Below, in pieces: positions 1 through 12,020 of a stretch of 64,000 nucleotides of DNA (positions are counted from its first letter, which is position 1; every line of letters starts with the position of its first letter). The stretch lies in contig NZ_KI912270.1 in assembly GCF_000243415.2 (NCBI RefSeq), positions 6,529,837 through 6,593,836 of the forward strand, in the 5' to 3' direction. This DNA is from Mycolicibacterium tusciae JS617. GTDB lineage: Bacteria > Actinomycetota > Actinomycetes > Mycobacteriales > Mycobacteriaceae. The position numbers and the translations under genes are program-made. Below the pieces are notes generated by a model. The model worked only from the letters and a program-made list of their open reading frames with translations, was not told the DNA's origin and made no database searches.

Positions 1-1571
1 ACCGGATCTTCGACGCGTACCCCGCGGCGCACCAGGACTGCGGCTACCCGGTCGGCGGCCTCGTCCAGTTTGCGGTAGGTGAGTTCGCCGTCAGACCAGC
101 TCAGCGCCCGCGACGCCAGTCGGGAGTAGGCGATCTCGGTGAACCTGGTGTGCACCCCGACACCGAGAGAATCAGGCGTCTCGGCGATCGCGGTGCGCGG
201 CCCCTCACCCTCAAGCAGGACACTGACCTCGCGAAGGGGACTGTCCCACTGGGCGATCAGCCGCTCGACGGTATCGAGCAGCCGCCGGCCCAGGCCCTCG
301 GGAGTCGTCGATCCCAGCGCCCCGTCGACCACCTCGACAAGGACCGTCAGTTGGTCGTCGACCATGTGGGCGGCGATGGTGACCGGAAAGTGCGACAGGC
401 TTTCCAGCGCTGCGGGACGGAAGGTCGCCCCCTTGGCCGTGAATTCCCCTCCACCGACCAGTCCGCCGGGCGGGAAGTTCTCGTAGACCAGCAGGGTGTC
501 GAACATCTCGCCGATCCCACCCATCGACCTCAGCTCGGCGTGGGGCAGGTAGCTGTGGTCGCGAAGCTTGGCCGCCTCGCGTTGCAATGCAAGACATTGC
601 GCTCCGACACCGACCGTCGGATCCAATCGCACCCGCAGCGGCACGGTGTTGATGAACAGTCCGACCATGGTCTCGACGCCGGCCAGCTCACTGGGACGGC
701 CCGACACAGTGACGCCGAAAACCACATCACTGCGGTCCGTGAACGCCGACAGCAATGTCGCCCAGGCCATTTGCACAAGTGTGTTGACCGTGACACCGCG
801 TGAACGCGCGGATTCGGCCAGCGCGACGGTTGTCTCGGCGTCGAACTTCATCTCGGTTCGGCGCGGCGGTGCAGCCTCGAGTTTCCGGGTGGAAAGCGCG
901 GGTGACAGCAGAGTCGGACTGTCCATACCGCCGAGGTGTTCTCGCCACAATGCCCGGCTGGCTTCCTGGTCTCGCGCCGCGAGCCAACCGATGTAGTCGC
1001 GGTAGGGCCGTGGCGGCGGGGGCAAGACGCCGGCGTCGCCGCCGGCGCGGTACAGGGCGATCAGCTCGCCGACGAACAGGGGCAGCGACCAGCCGTCGAT
1101 GATGATGTGGTGCGCGACAACCACGAACCGCCAGTGCGAGTCGGGCACCTCGATGAGCACGAAGCGGATCGCCGGTCCCCGCTCCAGGTCGAACGGGCGC
1201 AGCCGTTCGTCGGAGTCGAGCGCATCGACGTCGTCCGCGGTCGCGGTGATCGTGCACCACGGCAAGTCGACGCGGCTGGGAACGACTTGCACGGGACGGC
1301 TCAGGTCACCGCGAAAGAAGCTGGCGCGCAGATTGGGATGCCGGGCAAGCAGCGCGGCGGCGCAGTTGCGCAACAGTTCCGGGTCCAGTGCGCCGAAGAT
1401 GTCGGCGGACATCGCGATCACATACGGGTCATCACCGCCGTCGACGCTGCTGCCATCGCTGCCGCCGCTACTCAGCTGTGATAGCGAGAACAGGCCCTGC
1501 TGAAGCGGACTCAGAGCCATCACATCTTCGACGGCCACCGTGACATCGGTCTTGGTGTCGGTTGACGTCAC
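1..1571 (-). CDS. mbtF: Mycobactin NRPS MbtF, N-terminal part (cut by window edge)
   Basis: This is the last modular peptide synthetase of mycobactin assembly, which in the family adds the second lysine. About 523 N-terminal residues are present and the rest lies beyond position 1. A condensation domain fills roughly residues 15-430 and carries the HHxxxDG-type motif as HHIIIDGWS. After it comes the start of an adenylation domain ([15 protein letters not shown]). The GTG start at 1571 is chosen because it overlaps the TGA of mbtE (GTGA), which indicates translational coupling. The open frame runs to the edge without a stop. Gene order and domain order make the identification good. The adenylation specificity cannot be read because that part is outside the window. 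Confidence 0.9.
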   Translation of the reverse strand, partial: MTSTDTKTDVTVAVEDVMALSPLQQGLFSLSQLSSGGSDGSSVDGGDDPYVIAMSADIFGALDPELLRNCAAALLARHPNLRASFFRGDLSRPVQVVPSRVDLPWCTITATADDVDALDSDERLRPFDLERGPAIRFVLIEVPDSHWRFVVVAHHIIIDGWSLPLFVGELIALYRAGGDAGVLPPPPRPYRDYIGWLAARDQEASRALWREHLGGMDSPTLLSPALSTRKLEAAPPRRTEMKFDAETTVALAESARSRGVTVNTLVQMAWATLLSAFTDRSDVVFGVTVSGRPSELAGVETMVGLFINTVPLRVRLDPTVGVGAQCLALQREAAKLRDHSYLPHAELRSMGGIGEMFDTLLVYENFPPGGLVGGGEFTAKGATFRPAALESLSHFPVTIAAHMVDDQLTVLVEVVDGALGSTTPEGLGRRLLDTVERLIAQWDSPLREVSVLLEGEGPRTAIAETPDSLGVGVHTRFTEIAYSRLASRALSWSDGELTYRKLDEAADRVAAVLVRRGVRVEDP

Positions 1572-4500
1572 GTCGCACCGTCGCGTGAGGTCGTGAACAT
1601 CGATGTCACCGCGGCCAGTTCGTCGGGCGACAGGCCGGAGGCAGCCATCGGGTCGTGACGGATATCGGCGGCTTGCGGTGCGTTGCCCGCATCGTCGATG
1701 GTGGCGGCCAGTTCGTGAATCGCGGGGTGCTCGAACACCATTCGCGCTGTCAACGCCATTCCGGCATCACGCGCCCTTGCCGCCACCTGCACCGCGAGGA
1801 TGCTGTCGCCGCCGAGGCTGAAGAAGTCGTCGTTGCGTCCGACCTCGGGCACGTCGAGCACCTCGGCCAGCATGGCGGCGAGCACACGTTCGGTGTCGGT
1901 GCTGGCGGGCTGAAATGGCCCTGCGGGCCCTGACCGGCCCGCGGGTGCCGACGGCGCAGTGGCCTCGATGTACTCCACCTCACCGTTGTCGGCCCACCGG
2001 GCCCGCTTACCGGTCGGCCGCAGGTGCGCGCCCTGCTCGTCGACGTGGTGTTCATAGACGTCGCCGATGACACCGACCGCCACGGGATCTCGCCATTGGT
2101 CGAGCACGCTGATGCCGGCCTGCGCGCCGAAGACGGAGACCCGTTGCCGCTCCTCGCGATCGGCGACCTGAATGTCACGCAGCCGTTGATCGGGATCGTC
2201 GGCGAAAGCGGCCAGCACGCGGCCGAGCCAGCGCACAAGTCGGTCTGCGGTCGCGCGCCGGTACAGGTCGGTGCGGTAGATGACGTGGCCGCGATAGCCG
2301 TCGTCGCCGCCGGCTGAGCCGGCAATTCCAGCAGAGCCGGCTGAGCCGGCAATTCCAGCAGAGCCGGCTGAGCCGGCAATCCCAGCAGCGGCAAAGAAGT
2401 TGACCGACAGGTCGGCGTGCGCGACGTCGAATGGCGGCTCCAGCGCGGTGAACACCGTGTCTCCGTCGGCCGTCGATTCCACGACCTGCCCGGCGGGCAG
2501 CGCTTCCCGCACGTGCACCACGACACCGAAGAGCGGATTCCGCGACAACGAGCGCACCGGGCGAACCGCGTCGACGACCTGATCGAAGGGTAGGTCCTGG
2601 TGGGCGTATGCGCCCAGCGCCGTGTCACGTGCTTGGCCCAGTAGGCCCCGCAGCGTGGGATTACCCCTCAAGTCGTTGCGCAGCACCACGATATTGATGA
2701 AGAAGCCGACAAGTTGATCGAGTTCGGCGTCGGTGCGGCCGGCCACCGGAGTGCCCAGCGCTATGTCATTGCCCTCGCCGGCCTTGTGCAGTGCCACCGC
2801 GACCGCGGTCTGCAGCAGCATGAACTCGGTGACGCCCAGCTGCTGGCTGAGTTCGGCGAGCTTGGTGCGGGTGTCGCCGTCGATGCTGAACTCGACTGCG
2901 TCGCCCTCCCCGCTCAGCACCGGCGGACGGGCGAGGTCTGGAGTCAGCCCCGGATCCTCGGGCAGACCTTCGAGCCGCTCGCGCCAGTAATCGCGCTGCG
3001 CCACGACGGGTCCGTCAGTGTCGGCGAGCAGCGCGGCTTGCCACGCCGCATAGTCCGCGTACTGCACCTGCAGTGGCGCGAACGCCGGTGGCTGGCCGGC
3101 ACGCCGGGATCGGTAGGCGGCGAGAAGGTCGTTGAACAACACCATCGCCGACCAGTGGTCCGCGGCAATGTGATGCACCACCAGCGACACCACGTGTGCG
3201 TCGGACGTCGACAACACCGCGGCACGGATCGGCAGTGCACCCTCGAGGTCGAACACGTGCCGCCGCTCGCTGGCGAGTTCGGCCTGCAGCCACGCGTCGT
3301 CGTCGCCGTGCGCGCGTCGCACCGCGACGGGTGGGCCTTCTGGGCCGGCCTCGTTCACGATCTGATAGGGCACGCCGTCGATTTCGCGGTACGTAGTGCG
3401 CAGCACCTCATGCCGAGCGACGACGTCGCGCACTGCCTCGACGAAGGCATCCGCATCGCACGGCCCGGTGAGCCGCGCCGCGAAGGGGATGTTGTTGACG
3501 GGGTTGGGGCCGTCGATGCGGTACTGGAACCACATCCGCAGCTGCGACGCCGACATCTGCAGCGGCCCGTCGTGCGGGATGGCGACGAGCCGTGGACGCT
3601 GCGGGGTGGACTCCGACGTTGCGTCGATGCGTTCGGCCAGCTTGGCCACCGTCGCGAGCTCGAAGACCTCCCGAACACCGATGTCGGCATCGCATTGAGA
3701 GCGCACCGCGGCAACGAGTTTGGTGGCGAGCAGCGAGTGGCCGCCCAGATCGAAGAACGAATCGTCGGCACCGACCCGGTCGCGGCCGAGCAGCTCGGCG
3801 TACAGGTCCGCGATGCGCCGCTCGGTGCCCTCGGCGGGTTCCCGGTACTTAACACCGGCACCGGCCCAGGAGTTGAAGTCAGGCTGCGGCAGCGCGGAAC
3901 GATCGATCTTGCCGTGCGTGGTGATCGGAATTTCCTCGAGCACAACGTATGCCGCCGGCGTCATGTATTCCGGCAGCGCCGCGGCGACGCGGGTGCGGAT
4001 GCGCTCGATGTCGACGTCCTCGGTGTCGTCGGCGGGTGTGAGGTACCCGACGAGGCTCATACCGAGATTGGGCAGCTCGCTGACCATCACGACCGCCTGA
4101 CCCACACTCGGGTCGACGGAGATCGCGGCGGCGACCTCTCCGAGTTCGATCCGGAAGCCGCGGATCTTCACCTGCTCGTCGGCTCGGCCGACGAATTCGA
4201 TGTCACCGTCGGCGTTTCGGCGGGCGAGATCACCGGAACGGTAGAGCCGGGCGCCGGGTGTGAACGGATCCGCGACGAACCGTTCGGCGGTCAGCCCCGG
4301 CCTGCGGTGATAGCCCTGCGCGACATGCGTTCCACCGATGTAGATCTCCCCGATGACACCGGCAGGCACCGGTTTCAGCGCATCGTCGAGCAGATGGATC
4401 TGGGTGTTGATCTTCGGCGTACCGATCGGGACGATGCGGGTGCCCTGCTTGCCTTCGACCTTGTAACGGCTCGCGTTGATCACCGTCTCGGTCGGACCGT

Positions 4501-6772
4501 AAAAGTTGTGCAGTAGCGCGTCGAACGTGCCGCGGAACTTGTCGGCGAGCTCGCCGGGAAGCGCCTCGCCGCCGATCGGCACGCGTTGCAGCGTGCGCCA
4601 CTGGTTGACGCCGGGCAGCGACAGGAAAAGTCCGAGCAGCGAGGGGACGAAATGCATCGACGTGATGCCTTCGTCGTGTAGCAGATCGGTGAGATAGCCG
4701 ACGTCGCGCAGACCATCCGGTCGCGGAATCACCAGCCGCCCACCGCATGCCAGCATGCCGAAGATTTCCCCCATTGACACGTCGAAGCTCGGCGAGGCCA
4801 CCTGAAGCAGGCGTTCGTTCTCATCGATCCCGTAATCGCCCTTGAACCAGACGAAGTATTCGGCGACGGGCCGCTGCGGTACGGGCACGCCCTTGGGCAG
4901 CCCCGTGGAGCCCGACGTGTAGATCAAATAGGCGGTGCTCTCCGGTCCGAACGGGCGGACCCGCTCGGCATCGGTCGGGTTCGACACGGGGTAGCCGTCG
5001 AGCTCGCCGACGGCCTCGCGCAGCACCAGCTTCGGGTCGGAGTCGGACAGGATGAAGTTCAGCCGGTCCTCCGGATAGGTGGGATCCACCGGCAGGTACA
5101 CCGCACCCGCCTTGATCAACCCCAGCGCAGTGATCACCAGCTCGGGTGATCGGTCGAGCAGTACCGCAACGCGGTCCTCACTGCCGATCCCTTGCTCGAT
5201 CAGCCAGTGCGCGAACCGGTTCGCCGATTCGTTGATCTCGCGGTAGGTGTAGTGCCGACCCTCGTACACCACGGCGGTCGCATCCGGTGTGCGGCCGACC
5301 TGCTCTTCGACCAGCGCCACCAATGTCGTTGCCGGGGTGCTGAATTCCTCACCGGCAGAGACCTTGCGCAGCCAGCCGGTGTGGGCGGGTCCCATAATGT
5401 CGAGTTCGCTGATGGCCAGGTCGGGGTGAGCCAGCACGCTGTCGAGCAGGACCACATAGTGCTCGAGCAGCTGTCGGGCCAGACCCGCGTCGAGCACCTC
5501 GACGAGGTACTCGGCCTCGACCTCGATACCTGCCCCGTCGAACTCGACCATGAATCCAAACGGCAGCTGGGTGAATTGCCCGCGCAGTTCGGCCCGCCGG
5601 CAGGTGATTCCCGGCGGGTTGAAGCCCTGACCGTCGGCGCCGCGCGCGCCGAATGTCACCCGGGTCATCCGCTCCACCCCGTGACGACGATCGGGGTTGA
5701 TCTCGCGCACGACGCGGTCGAGATTCACCCGCTGATGGGCGAAGGCGCCGACCGCGGTGTCGCGGGTCTCGGCAAGCGCCTCGCGGAATGTCTGACTGCG
5801 TTGCGGACGCAAGCGATACGCGACCGTGTTGCCGTAGTAGCCGATGACATCGGCGAGGTCGGCGGTCCTGTTGAGCACCGGTGCGGCGACTAGGAAGTCG
5901 TCGGAATGGGTGTACCGGTGGATCAGCACGCCGAACGCGGCGAGCAGCACCATGTACGGGGTGGCACCGGATTCCTTGGCCGCCGCAGTCACCCGGTCGA
6001 CGGTCGCGTCGGGCAGTTGCAGCGTGGTGCGTTGCGCCCGGAAGTTCGTCGGGATCGCAGATCCGTTGGGCCCGGGAAGTTCCAGCGGCTCGGGTGGGTT
6101 GGCCATCACGGTGCGCCAGTAGTCGAGGTCATCGTCGGCGACATCGGTGACGGGCGCAGGTATCGGGGTCGGCGGGGCAAGCTGCTCACCGCTGTAGGCG
6201 CGGGTGAGGTCGGCGAAGAACACCTGCCAGCAGCCGTCGTCCCAGGCGATGTGATGCGCCACGAGCAGCATGACGTGTTCGTCGGCTCCGGTGCGAACGA
6301 TCGTCAGACGCAGCGGCGCATTCGCACTCAAGTCGAACGATGCGCTGAACTCCCGCTGCGCCAGCACCTCCAGGCGCAACCGGCAGGAATTCTCGGAGAG
6401 CCCGGACAGATCGTGCGTGGACCAACCCGGCGTCAGTTCGTCATGAACGGTCGGCTGCGGCTCACCGTCGGCGTCCGCGGCGTAGGTGGTCCGCAGCAGC
6501 GCGTGGCGCGCGGCGACGGCGTTGACGCTTTCGCGCAGCCGAGCCACGTCGAGCGCCCCGGTGATGCGGTAGGACAGGCAGATGTTGAGCATCGCCCCGG
6601 TGGGGTCGGCCATCTGAACGAACCACATGCGGCGCTGCCCGTCGGACAGGCCAGTGCCCGCGGCGCCGGTCGTTGGGTCGTCGGACCGCAGCCCCTTCTC
6701 GGAGAGCCTGCGCCGCAACAGCTCCAGCCGGCGCTCGTCGAGTTGCTCTCGGATATCGGCGATGTCAGTCAC
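1568..6772 (-). CDS. mbtE: Mycobactin NRPS MbtE
   Basis: A 1734-residue non-ribosomal peptide synthetase (M. tuberculosis MbtE is about 1680) that in the family loads and condenses the first lysine onto the aryl-oxazoline. The domains in order are condensation (about 25-450, HHIAWDDG), adenylation (about 480-985, [11 protein letters not shown] and YRSGDLARR), carrier protein ([12 protein letters not shown] near 1040), a second condensation/epimerisation-like domain (HHIAADHWS) and a C-terminal carrier protein ([12 protein letters not shown]). The GTG start at 6772 overlaps the mbtD stop by 8 bases. In-frame GTG/ATG codons further upstream lie inside mbtD and are rejected. A Gly/Ser/Ala linker after the second condensation-like domain is built from three 27-bp tandem repeats. 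Confidence 0.93.
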   Translation of the reverse strand: MTDIADIREQLDERRLELLRRRLSEKGLRSDDPTTGAAGTGLSDGQRRMWFVQMADPTGAMLNICLSYRITGALDVARLRESVNAVAARHALLRTTYAADADGEPQPTVHDELTPGWSTHDLSGLSENSCRLRLEVLAQREFSASFDLSANAPLRLTIVRTGADEHVMLLVAHHIAWDDGCWQVFFADLTRAYSGEQLAPPTPIPAPVTDVADDDLDYWRTVMANPPEPLELPGPNGSAIPTNFRAQRTTLQLPDATVDRVTAAAKESGATPYMVLLAAFGVLIHRYTHSDDFLVAAPVLNRTADLADVIGYYGNTVAYRLRPQRSQTFREALAETRDTAVGAFAHQRVNLDRVVREINPDRRHGVERMTRVTFGARGADGQGFNPPGITCRRAELRGQFTQLPFGFMVEFDGAGIEVEAEYLVEVLDAGLARQLLEHYVVLLDSVLAHPDLAISELDIMGPAHTGWLRKVSAGEEFSTPATTLVALVEEQVGRTPDATAVVYEGRHYTYREINESANRFAHWLIEQGIGSEDRVAVLLDRSPELVITALGLIKAGAVYLPVDPTYPEDRLNFILSDSDPKLVLREAVGELDGYPVSNPTDAERVRPFGPESTAYLIYTSGSTGLPKGVPVPQRPVAEYFVWFKGDYGIDENERLLQVASPSFDVSMGEIFGMLACGGRLVIPRPDGLRDVGYLTDLLHDEGITSMHFVPSLLGLFLSLPGVNQWRTLQRVPIGGEALPGELADKFRGTFDALLHNFYGPTETVINASRYKVEGKQGTRIVPIGTPKINTQIHLLDDALKPVPAGVIGEIYIGGTHVAQGYHRRPGLTAERFVADPFTPGARLYRSGDLARRNADGDIEFVGRADEQVKIRGFRIELGEVAAAISVDPSVGQAVVMVSELPNLGMSLVGYLTPADDTEDVDIERIRTRVAAALPEYMTPAAYVVLEEIPITTHGKIDRSALPQPDFNSWAGAGVKYREPAEGTERRIADLYAELLGRDRVGADDSFFDLGGHSLLATKLVAAVRSQCDADIGVREVFELATVAKLAERIDATSESTPQRPRLVAIPHDGPLQMSASQLRMWFQYRIDGPNPVNNIPFAARLTGPCDADAFVEAVRDVVARHEVLRTTYREIDGVPYQIVNEAGPEGPPVAVRRAHGDDDAWLQAELASERRHVFDLEGALPIRAAVLSTSDAHVVSLVVHHIAADHWSAMVLFNDLLAAYRSRRAGQPPAFAPLQVQYADYAAWQAALLADTDGPVVAQRDYWRERLEGLPEDPGLTPDLARPPVLSGEGDAVEFSIDGDTRTKLAELSQQLGVTEFMLLQTAVAVALHKAGEGNDIALGTPVAGRTDAELDQLVGFFINIVVLRNDLRGNPTLRGLLGQARDTALGAYAHQDLPFDQVVDAVRPVRSLSRNPLFGVVVHVREALPAGQVVESTADGDTVFTALEPPFDVAHADLSVNFFAAAGIAGSAGSAGIAGSAGSAGIAGSAGGDDGYRGHVIYRTDLYRRATADRLVRWLGRVLAAFADDPDQRLRDIQVADREERQRVSVFGAQAGISVLDQWRDPVAVGVIGDVYEHHVDEQGAHLRPTGKRARWADNGEVEYIEATAPSAPAGRSGPAGPFQPASTDTERVLAAMLAEVLDVPEVGRNDDFFSLGGDSILAVQVAARARDAGMALTARMVFEHPAIHELAATIDDAGNAPQAADIRHDPMAASGLSPDELAAVTSMFTTSRDGAT
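2309..2389. repeat. Three 27-bp tandem repeats inside mbtE
   Basis: Three consecutive 27-bp units (2309-2335, 2336-2362, 2363-2389). The first two are identical and the third differs at two positions. Each contains the self-complementary GCCGGC-TGA-GCCGGC. The unit is exactly nine codons, so the reading frame is kept, and the protein carries three near-copies of GIAGSAGSA in an interdomain linker. Copy number is likely to vary between strains. Confidence 0.9.
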
Positions 6773-9758
6773 GCGTCGTTTCCACCTTGTCTGATCGGGT
6801 GTCGAGTTCGGCGATGAGCTCGGCGCTGGTGATCCCGCCGAGGAGGGTGCCAAGCGGCACCGATCCGCCGGTTGCCCGCTTGAGCCGCTTGCGCAGGTCA
6901 AGGGCGAGCAGTGAATCCAAGCCGAGGTCGAGCAGCGAGCTCTGGCGGTCGATGGCCGCGGCGTCGATGCTCAGCACCGCCGCGACTTCGGCGATGACCC
7001 GGGCCGGGGCGTCGGCGTCGGGGGCGACGTCGGATGTCCTGGAATTCCTTGATGTCTTGGATGTCGCACCGGATTCGATTGCGGTCTGGCTGTCGAGGAA
7101 CATGCGCAGGCGATCGGTGTCCGCGGTCATGATCAGCGGATCGGCGCCGTGGTCGCACAGACTGGCGGCGACTGCGGCACCCGGCGCCATGGGCAGCAGG
7201 CCGGACCTCTCGATCGCGGTCACACCCGCGCGGGCCGTGATTCCGCTGCCCCGACCCGGATCCGTGCGCCACAGTCCATATCGCAGCGCCACGCAGTCTT
7301 GACCCTTGACGCGAAGCTGGCCAGCCATCACATCGAGCATTCGGTTGGCGGCCGAGTACGCGGCATGACCGCGACCACCCCACACGCCGGACACCGACGA
7401 GCACACCAGGATTCGTGTGCCCGGATGCAGCGGCCACAATTCGATCATGCGCGCGAAGCCACCGATCTTGGCTGCCGCCGTATCCGCGAAGGCCTCGACG
7501 GAGACATCGTTGAAGTCTGCGAAATTCGCGGCTCCCGCCGCGTGGATCAACAGCGACGCACCGTCGCGACCGTGCTGACGCGCGACGGCCGACACTTGCT
7601 CAGCGGAACGCAGGTCGCACGGCGGGGCGACGATCTCGAGGTCTGCGGGGGCGGCGGCGCCCAGTTCTGCCACCGTTACCGCGTCGACCCCCGTGCGGCC
7701 GAGTAACACGATGCGACGGGCGCCCCGCTCGGCCAGATACCGGGCGAAGTGCAGGCCGACGGCCCCACTGCCCCCGGTGATCACAACGTTCTCGAGCAGT
7801 CCATCGTCGATCTGCGGGTCCAGTGCGGGACCATCCGACTCGATCAGTGTGCGGACGAAAACGCCGGGGCCGGATGCGGCGACGCGCACCGCTCCCTCTC
7901 CGACATTGCTCCGCGCGGCGTCGATGACGGCCATCGCGGTGGCTTCATCGATCTCCCAAGACGGCAGATCCAGATGGCGGAACTCTTGGTCAGGACGTTC
8001 GAACCCGATGCTGCGGTGCATCGCGGCCAGTGCGGCCTGCGCCGGGAGCGCCACAGGTTCATCCGGCCGCACATGTTCACCGCCGACGGTCACCAGGCAC
8101 ACCTCGCGGCACGCCGGTCCCCCGGCGTCGACGTAGTCGAAGAGGCCGGCGCCGAGCAGGCGGCCGATCTGCTGGACGGCCACCTCGGCGTCGGGATGGT
8201 CGAGCAGCGGGGCGACCGCGAGTACCAGATCGGCTTGCCCGGGCTCGACCAGTTCGGCAACCTCATGACACCCAAGGGCTGCGCGCAGGCGCGCGGGGAG
8301 CACGCTGTCCGGGCCAGCGAGCTCCAGCACAGCGATACGCTTGATCGCGTCGTCGGCAACGAATTCGGCACTCTGTTGCCATTTTTCGCTGGAGACGGTC
8401 ACTCCGAACACCGGTGCCAACGGTTCGGCCTGTGCCCACAAATGAACTTCACGCATCGGCGCGTTGGGGAAGCCCCGCAGCGCGGGACTTTGGACGTCGA
8501 CCAGGTCAGCCCAGCGGAAGGCGGGGTCGGTCACTGCCGCGGCCGCGATACCGGCCGAGAGCGTTTCGGCGAGCGGTTCGTCGCGTCGTCCCGAACCGAC
8601 TATGAGCGGTGATTGATCGGAGCCGTCGGTCAGATCTTCCAGTGCGAACAACAGTGACGCGTGCGCCGACATTTCGACGAACTTGGTGACGCCGAGACCG
8701 CGGGCGGCGGCCACGGCCTGATCGAAACGCACAGTGTCGCGCAGGTTGCGATACCAGTAGTCGGCGTAGTCGGTCCCTGGCGGTACGGCTCGGCCGGTGG
8801 TCGACCCGATGAATTGTACTGCTGCATCGGCGAACTGCCCGCGCGGCAGCAGGGCCAAAAGGTCGTCGTGCAGCGTTTCCAGAGCGCTGGTGTGACCCGG
8901 ATAGTTCACGTCGAGTTCGCGGGCGAACAGGCCCTGACCCGCCGCGGTGGCGATGAGCGCGATGACGGCGTCGCGTTGACCCGACACGACGACCGATGAG
9001 CCGGAATTCACCGCTGACACCTCGAGCCAGCCGGGCACCGTGGCGATCAGGCGCTCGGCATGCCCTGATGAAATCCCGAGCACCGCCATGCGGTAGTCAC
9101 CCTGCAGGCGGTCGACGGCCTTGGCCCGCGCAATCACCACGGCGACGGCGTCGGCGAGTGCCATCCGCCCGGCGACGTAGGCCGCCGCCACCTCTCCCAG
9201 ACTGTGGCCGACTGTGAAACCGGGCAGAACTCCGCAGGATCGCCAGACGTGCGCAAGTCCCACGGCGTGGGCGAACTGCGCACCCTGTATTTCGACTTGT
9301 GACCAGTCGCCACCTTCGGTCTCGGCGGTCAGGTACGGCAGCGGTGACGGGTGGCCGGCGGCGAGGAATGCTTCAGCACACGCGTCCACCTGCGCGCGGT
9401 AGACGGGCAATCGACGGTAGGCATCGGCACCCATCGAGGGCCATTGGTTCCCTTGTCCGGGAAAGACGAACGCGATTGGAGCGGTTGCGGTTTCCGAGGA
9501 TCGAACGACCGACGGATGTTCGGTTCCCGTGCTGATGGCTCGCAGGCCGTCGGCAAGCTCCGCGATGTTCGCCGCGCACACCACTGCGCGGTGGCGGCGC
9601 AGCCTGCGGGTTCGCAGCAGGGTGGCCGCGACGGCCGACACGTCGGGATTGCGCGGCAGGTACTGCAGTATCGCTTCGGTGTCGCGGGCGAGGAGTTCGT
9701 CGGCGTGTGCGCTGAGCACGACGGGCACGCGGCCGTCGGGAAGTCCGGTGGGTGGCAT
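6765..9758 (-). CDS. mbtD: Mycobactin polyketide synthase subunit MbtD (AT-KR-ACP)
   Basis: A 997-residue polyketide synthase subunit (M. tuberculosis MbtD is 1004) that works with MbtC to build the beta-hydroxy acid segment of mycobactin. An acyltransferase domain occupies about residues 95-390 (PGQGNQW, nucleophile motif GHSLGE). A ketoreductase domain lies in the last third ([12 protein letters not shown]), followed by an acyl carrier protein near the C terminus ([13 protein letters not shown], phosphopantetheine serine). There is no ketosynthase, which MbtC supplies. The ATG at 9758 overlaps the mbtC stop as ATGA, and the 3' end overlaps mbtE by 8 bases, so C, D and E are translationally coupled. 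In-frame starts up to 9857 lie inside mbtC and are rejected. Confidence 0.93.
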   Translation of the reverse strand: MPPTGLPDGRVPVVLSAHADELLARDTEAILQYLPRNPDVSAVAATLLRTRRLRRHRAVVCAANIAELADGLRAISTGTEHPSVVRSSETATAPIAFVFPGQGNQWPSMGADAYRRLPVYRAQVDACAEAFLAAGHPSPLPYLTAETEGGDWSQVEIQGAQFAHAVGLAHVWRSCGVLPGFTVGHSLGEVAAAYVAGRMALADAVAVVIARAKAVDRLQGDYRMAVLGISSGHAERLIATVPGWLEVSAVNSGSSVVVSGQRDAVIALIATAAGQGLFARELDVNYPGHTSALETLHDDLLALLPRGQFADAAVQFIGSTTGRAVPPGTDYADYWYRNLRDTVRFDQAVAAARGLGVTKFVEMSAHASLLFALEDLTDGSDQSPLIVGSGRRDEPLAETLSAGIAAAAVTDPAFRWADLVDVQSPALRGFPNAPMREVHLWAQAEPLAPVFGVTVSSEKWQQSAEFVADDAIKRIAVLELAGPDSVLPARLRAALGCHEVAELVEPGQADLVLAVAPLLDHPDAEVAVQQIGRLLGAGLFDYVDAGGPACREVCLVTVGGEHVRPDEPVALPAQAALAAMHRSIGFERPDQEFRHLDLPSWEIDEATAMAVIDAARSNVGEGAVRVAASGPGVFVRTLIESDGPALDPQIDDGLLENVVITGGSGAVGLHFARYLAERGARRIVLLGRTGVDAVTVAELGAAAPADLEIVAPPCDLRSAEQVSAVARQHGRDGASLLIHAAGAANFADFNDVSVEAFADTAAAKIGGFARMIELWPLHPGTRILVCSSVSGVWGGRGHAAYSAANRMLDVMAGQLRVKGQDCVALRYGLWRTDPGRGSGITARAGVTAIERSGLLPMAPGAAVAASLCDHGADPLIMTADTDRLRMFLDSQTAIESGATSKTSRNSRTSDVAPDADAPARVIAEVAAVLSIDAAAIDRQSSLLDLGLDSLLALDLRKRLKRATGGSVPLGTLLGGITSAELIAELDTRSDKVETTRD

Positions 9759-11059
9759 CACGCGGCCTCCGGCACGGAGACGATCACATGTGCGTTCGTG
9801 CCGCTCATACCGAACGCCGTCACCGCGGCGAGCCGTTGTCCATCGGCTGCGGGCCACGGGGTGAGTTCAGTGGCCAACTGCAAACCTTGCTTATCCCAAT
9901 CGATTTCGCGGCTGGCCTCATTGGTGTGCAGACTCGCGGGCACGGCGCCGCGCTCGGCGGCGATGAGCACCTTGGCCAGGCCAAGGCCGCCGGCAGCGGC
10001 TTGGGTGTGGCCGATGTTCGACTTCACCGACCCGAGCAGCGCGCCGTGGCCCGGTTGGGTGGCGCCGTAGGTCTGCGCAAGCGAGATCAGCTCGGTGCGG
10101 TCGCCGAGCCGGGTTGCGGTGCCGTGGCCTTCGACCATGCCGATGTCTTCGGGCCGAACCCCGGCCTGCTCGAGCGCGCGCCGGAACAGCCGCGCCTGCG
10201 CCGGACCGCTTGGGGCCGTCAGCCCGACCGAGCGACCGTCCTGGTTCAGGCAGGTCGCTCGCAACTCGCCGAGTACATGACGCCCGTCGCGCAATGCTGC
10301 GGACCGACGCTGCAGCACGAACATCGCTGCGCCCTCGGCCCATACGGTGCCGCTGGCCTGCGCGCTGTAGGGACGGCAGTGGCCGTCGTCGGACAAGGCG
10401 TGCTGCTTGGAGAACTCGACGAAGAAGCCGGGCGAGCCCATCACGCACACGCCACCTGCCAAGGCCATCTCGCAATCGGATGACCGAATCGCCTGCGCGG
10501 CGAGGTGAACGGCGGTCAGCGTCGATGAGCACGACGTATCGATGGTCAACGCGGGGCCGGTCAACCCAAAGGTGTAGGCGATCCGGCCCGATACCGGCCC
10601 GAGCGCGGTGCCTGGCATCAGATGACCGGTGAGATCGGAGAATTCGGCCAGATCGGGGCCGTAGCCCATGGTGGATGCCCCGACGTAGCAGCCCACATCG
10701 ACGCCGGCGAGATCGTCGGGGTTGATCCCGGTGTTCTCCAGTGCACGCCAGGCCACCCGCAACGCGACGCGCTGCTGCGGATCCATCGCGACGGCCTCGC
10801 GCGGCGAAATGCCGAAGAATTCCGGGTCGAAAGTCGCCGCGTTGCAGAGAAATCCGCCGAGGTCATGGATGGGTTTGAATCCGTCACGGTGCGAACCGTC
10901 GAGTACCTTGCGGACCGACCAGTCGCGGTCGCGCGGGAAGGGGCTCAAGCCCTCACGCCGTTCGGACAGCAACGCCCAGTAGGCGTCTGCGGTGTCGATC
11001 CCGCCGGGCGCCTCAATCGCCATACCGGAGATGACGATGGGGTCCGCATCGCTAGACAT
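9758..11059 (-). CDS. mbtC: Mycobactin ketosynthase MbtC
   Basis: A stand-alone beta-ketoacyl synthase of 433 residues (M. tuberculosis MbtC is 444). The catalytic triad is visible: cysteine in TSCSSTLTAVH, histidine in EGHGTATRLGD and histidine in SNIGHTQAAAG. It condenses the acyl units carried by MbtD. The ATG at 11059 is preferred because the protein then begins shortly before the conserved PIVISGMAIEAPGG segment and the start overlaps the mbtT stop by 8 bases. A longer in-frame reading from 11149 adds a Ser/Thr/Arg-rich segment that lies inside mbtT. Confidence 0.93.
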   Translation of the reverse strand: MSSDADPIVISGMAIEAPGGIDTADAYWALLSERREGLSPFPRDRDWSVRKVLDGSHRDGFKPIHDLGGFLCNAATFDPEFFGISPREAVAMDPQQRVALRVAWRALENTGINPDDLAGVDVGCYVGASTMGYGPDLAEFSDLTGHLMPGTALGPVSGRIAYTFGLTGPALTIDTSCSSTLTAVHLAAQAIRSSDCEMALAGGVCVMGSPGFFVEFSKQHALSDDGHCRPYSAQASGTVWAEGAAMFVLQRRSAALRDGRHVLGELRATCLNQDGRSVGLTAPSGPAQARLFRRALEQAGVRPEDIGMVEGHGTATRLGDRTELISLAQTYGATQPGHGALLGSVKSNIGHTQAAAGGLGLAKVLIAAERGAVPASLHTNEASREIDWDKQGLQLATELTPWPAADGQRLAAVTAFGMSGTNAHVIVSVPEAA

Positions 11060-11864
11060 TGTTGACCAGCTCCGCGACGGCATCGATGTGCTCGTTGATG
11101 TAGAAGTGCCCGCCCTCGAAGAGCGACAGGGTGAACGCGCCGCCGGCATGGGTTGCCCAGCGGCGCAGCATGTCCTGGCTCACCCGGTGGTCGTCGCGGC
11201 CGCCAACGGTGTGGATGTCGGCACGTAGCCGCACATCGTCGTCGCACGAATAGCGGTTGAACGCCAGATAGTCGGCGCGCACGGCCCGGACGAGGAGGTC
11301 AACGAAGTCCTCATCGGCGAGAAGCCGTTCATCAGTACCGCCGAGATCGACCATGTTCTCGATCACTTCGGCGTCGGCGGTGGGCAGGCGCGGCGATGTT
11401 GCGATCGTGCTCGGCGCCTGGCTGGCCGAAACCCATAGCCGCGAAACGTCGGCACCGCGGGCTTCTGCGACACGGGCGAATTCGAACGCGATGACGGCGC
11501 CCATGCAGTGGCCGAAGAGTTTCAGCGGCCCGAGCCGGTCCCAGTCCCCCGCGTCGAACAACTGCGCGGCCAGCTCTTCGACAGTTTCTGGAGCGGGGTG
11601 GGTGAGCCGGTCAGCTCGTTGCGGATACTGCACGATGTAGACGTCGTCGCCGCTGGCCGCCAACGCTGCCGCGAAGGCGCGGTAGGCCGCTGCGGCACCA
11701 CCGGCATGGGGGAAGACGACGGTCGCACCGACGGATGTCTGTCCCGCGGACCGTTTGATCCAGGGCGCGAAGGTCAATTGGCTCTGTTCGTCAATCATCG
11801 GCAGGTCGGCGATGTGTCGGCGATGGTCGGTGGTCGAACGGTCTGCGCACCGCAGCGAGAACAC
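11052..11864 (-). CDS. mbtT: Stand-alone thioesterase of the mycobactin locus (MbtT-like)
   Basis: A 270-residue alpha/beta-hydrolase thioesterase of the type II (editing/release) class. It has FPHAGGAAAAYRAF near the N terminus, the nucleophile elbow GHCMGAV and a C-terminal catalytic histidine in EGGHFYIN. M. tuberculosis MbtB carries a fused C-terminal thioesterase, but MbtB here ends after its carrier domain, so this gene probably supplies that function in trans. The GTG at 11864 is preferred over the ATG at 11798 because a strong ribosome binding site (GGGAGGAA) lies 7-8 bases before it. It is the first gene of mbtT-C-D-E-F and begins 21 bases after a pair of iron boxes. The symbol is by analogy and is less sure than the function. 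Confidence 0.8.
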   Translation of the reverse strand: MFSLRCADRSTTDHRRHIADLPMIDEQSQLTFAPWIKRSAGQTSVGATVVFPHAGGAAAAYRAFAAALAASGDDVYIVQYPQRADRLTHPAPETVEELAAQLFDAGDWDRLGPLKLFGHCMGAVIAFEFARVAEARGADVSRLWVSASQAPSTIATSPRLPTADAEVIENMVDLGGTDERLLADEDFVDLLVRAVRADYLAFNRYSCDDDVRLRADIHTVGGRDDHRVSQDMLRRWATHAGGAFTLSLFEGGHFYINEHIDAVAELVNNV

Positions 11865-11885
11865 CCAAAATTCCTCCCGCGTGAA

Positions 11886-11923
11886 TTAGTGCAGGCTGCC
11901 CTAAGTTTGTGAGGCTACCCTAA
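11886..11923 (-). promoter_or_regulatory. Two abutting IdeR iron boxes upstream of mbtT-C-D-E-F
   Basis: Two 19-bp sequences lie directly end to end: TTAGTGCAGGCTGCCCTAA (11886-11904) and GTTTGTGAGGCTACCCTAA (11905-11923). Each matches the mycobacterial iron-box consensus TTAGGTTAGSCTAACCTAA at 14 of 19 positions. The gene start follows 21 bases later, so bound IdeR-Fe would cover the promoter. A pair at this spacing is what is known for mycobactin promoters and predicts repression when iron is plentiful. Confidence 0.85.
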
Positions 11924-12020
11924 TTGGCCGTGCCGAAGACCCGTACATCCGGGGGTCCTGGGCGGTGAGCTCGCTGGGCGACGGCGGTAGCGTGACCGGT
12001 AATCCACCGAAAGGAACCGT

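Noticed and set aside
2714..4516. Long open frame on the plus strand across mbtE
   Set aside because: It is the complement of the conserved NRPS coding frame, a common shadow in high-GC DNA, with no family motif.
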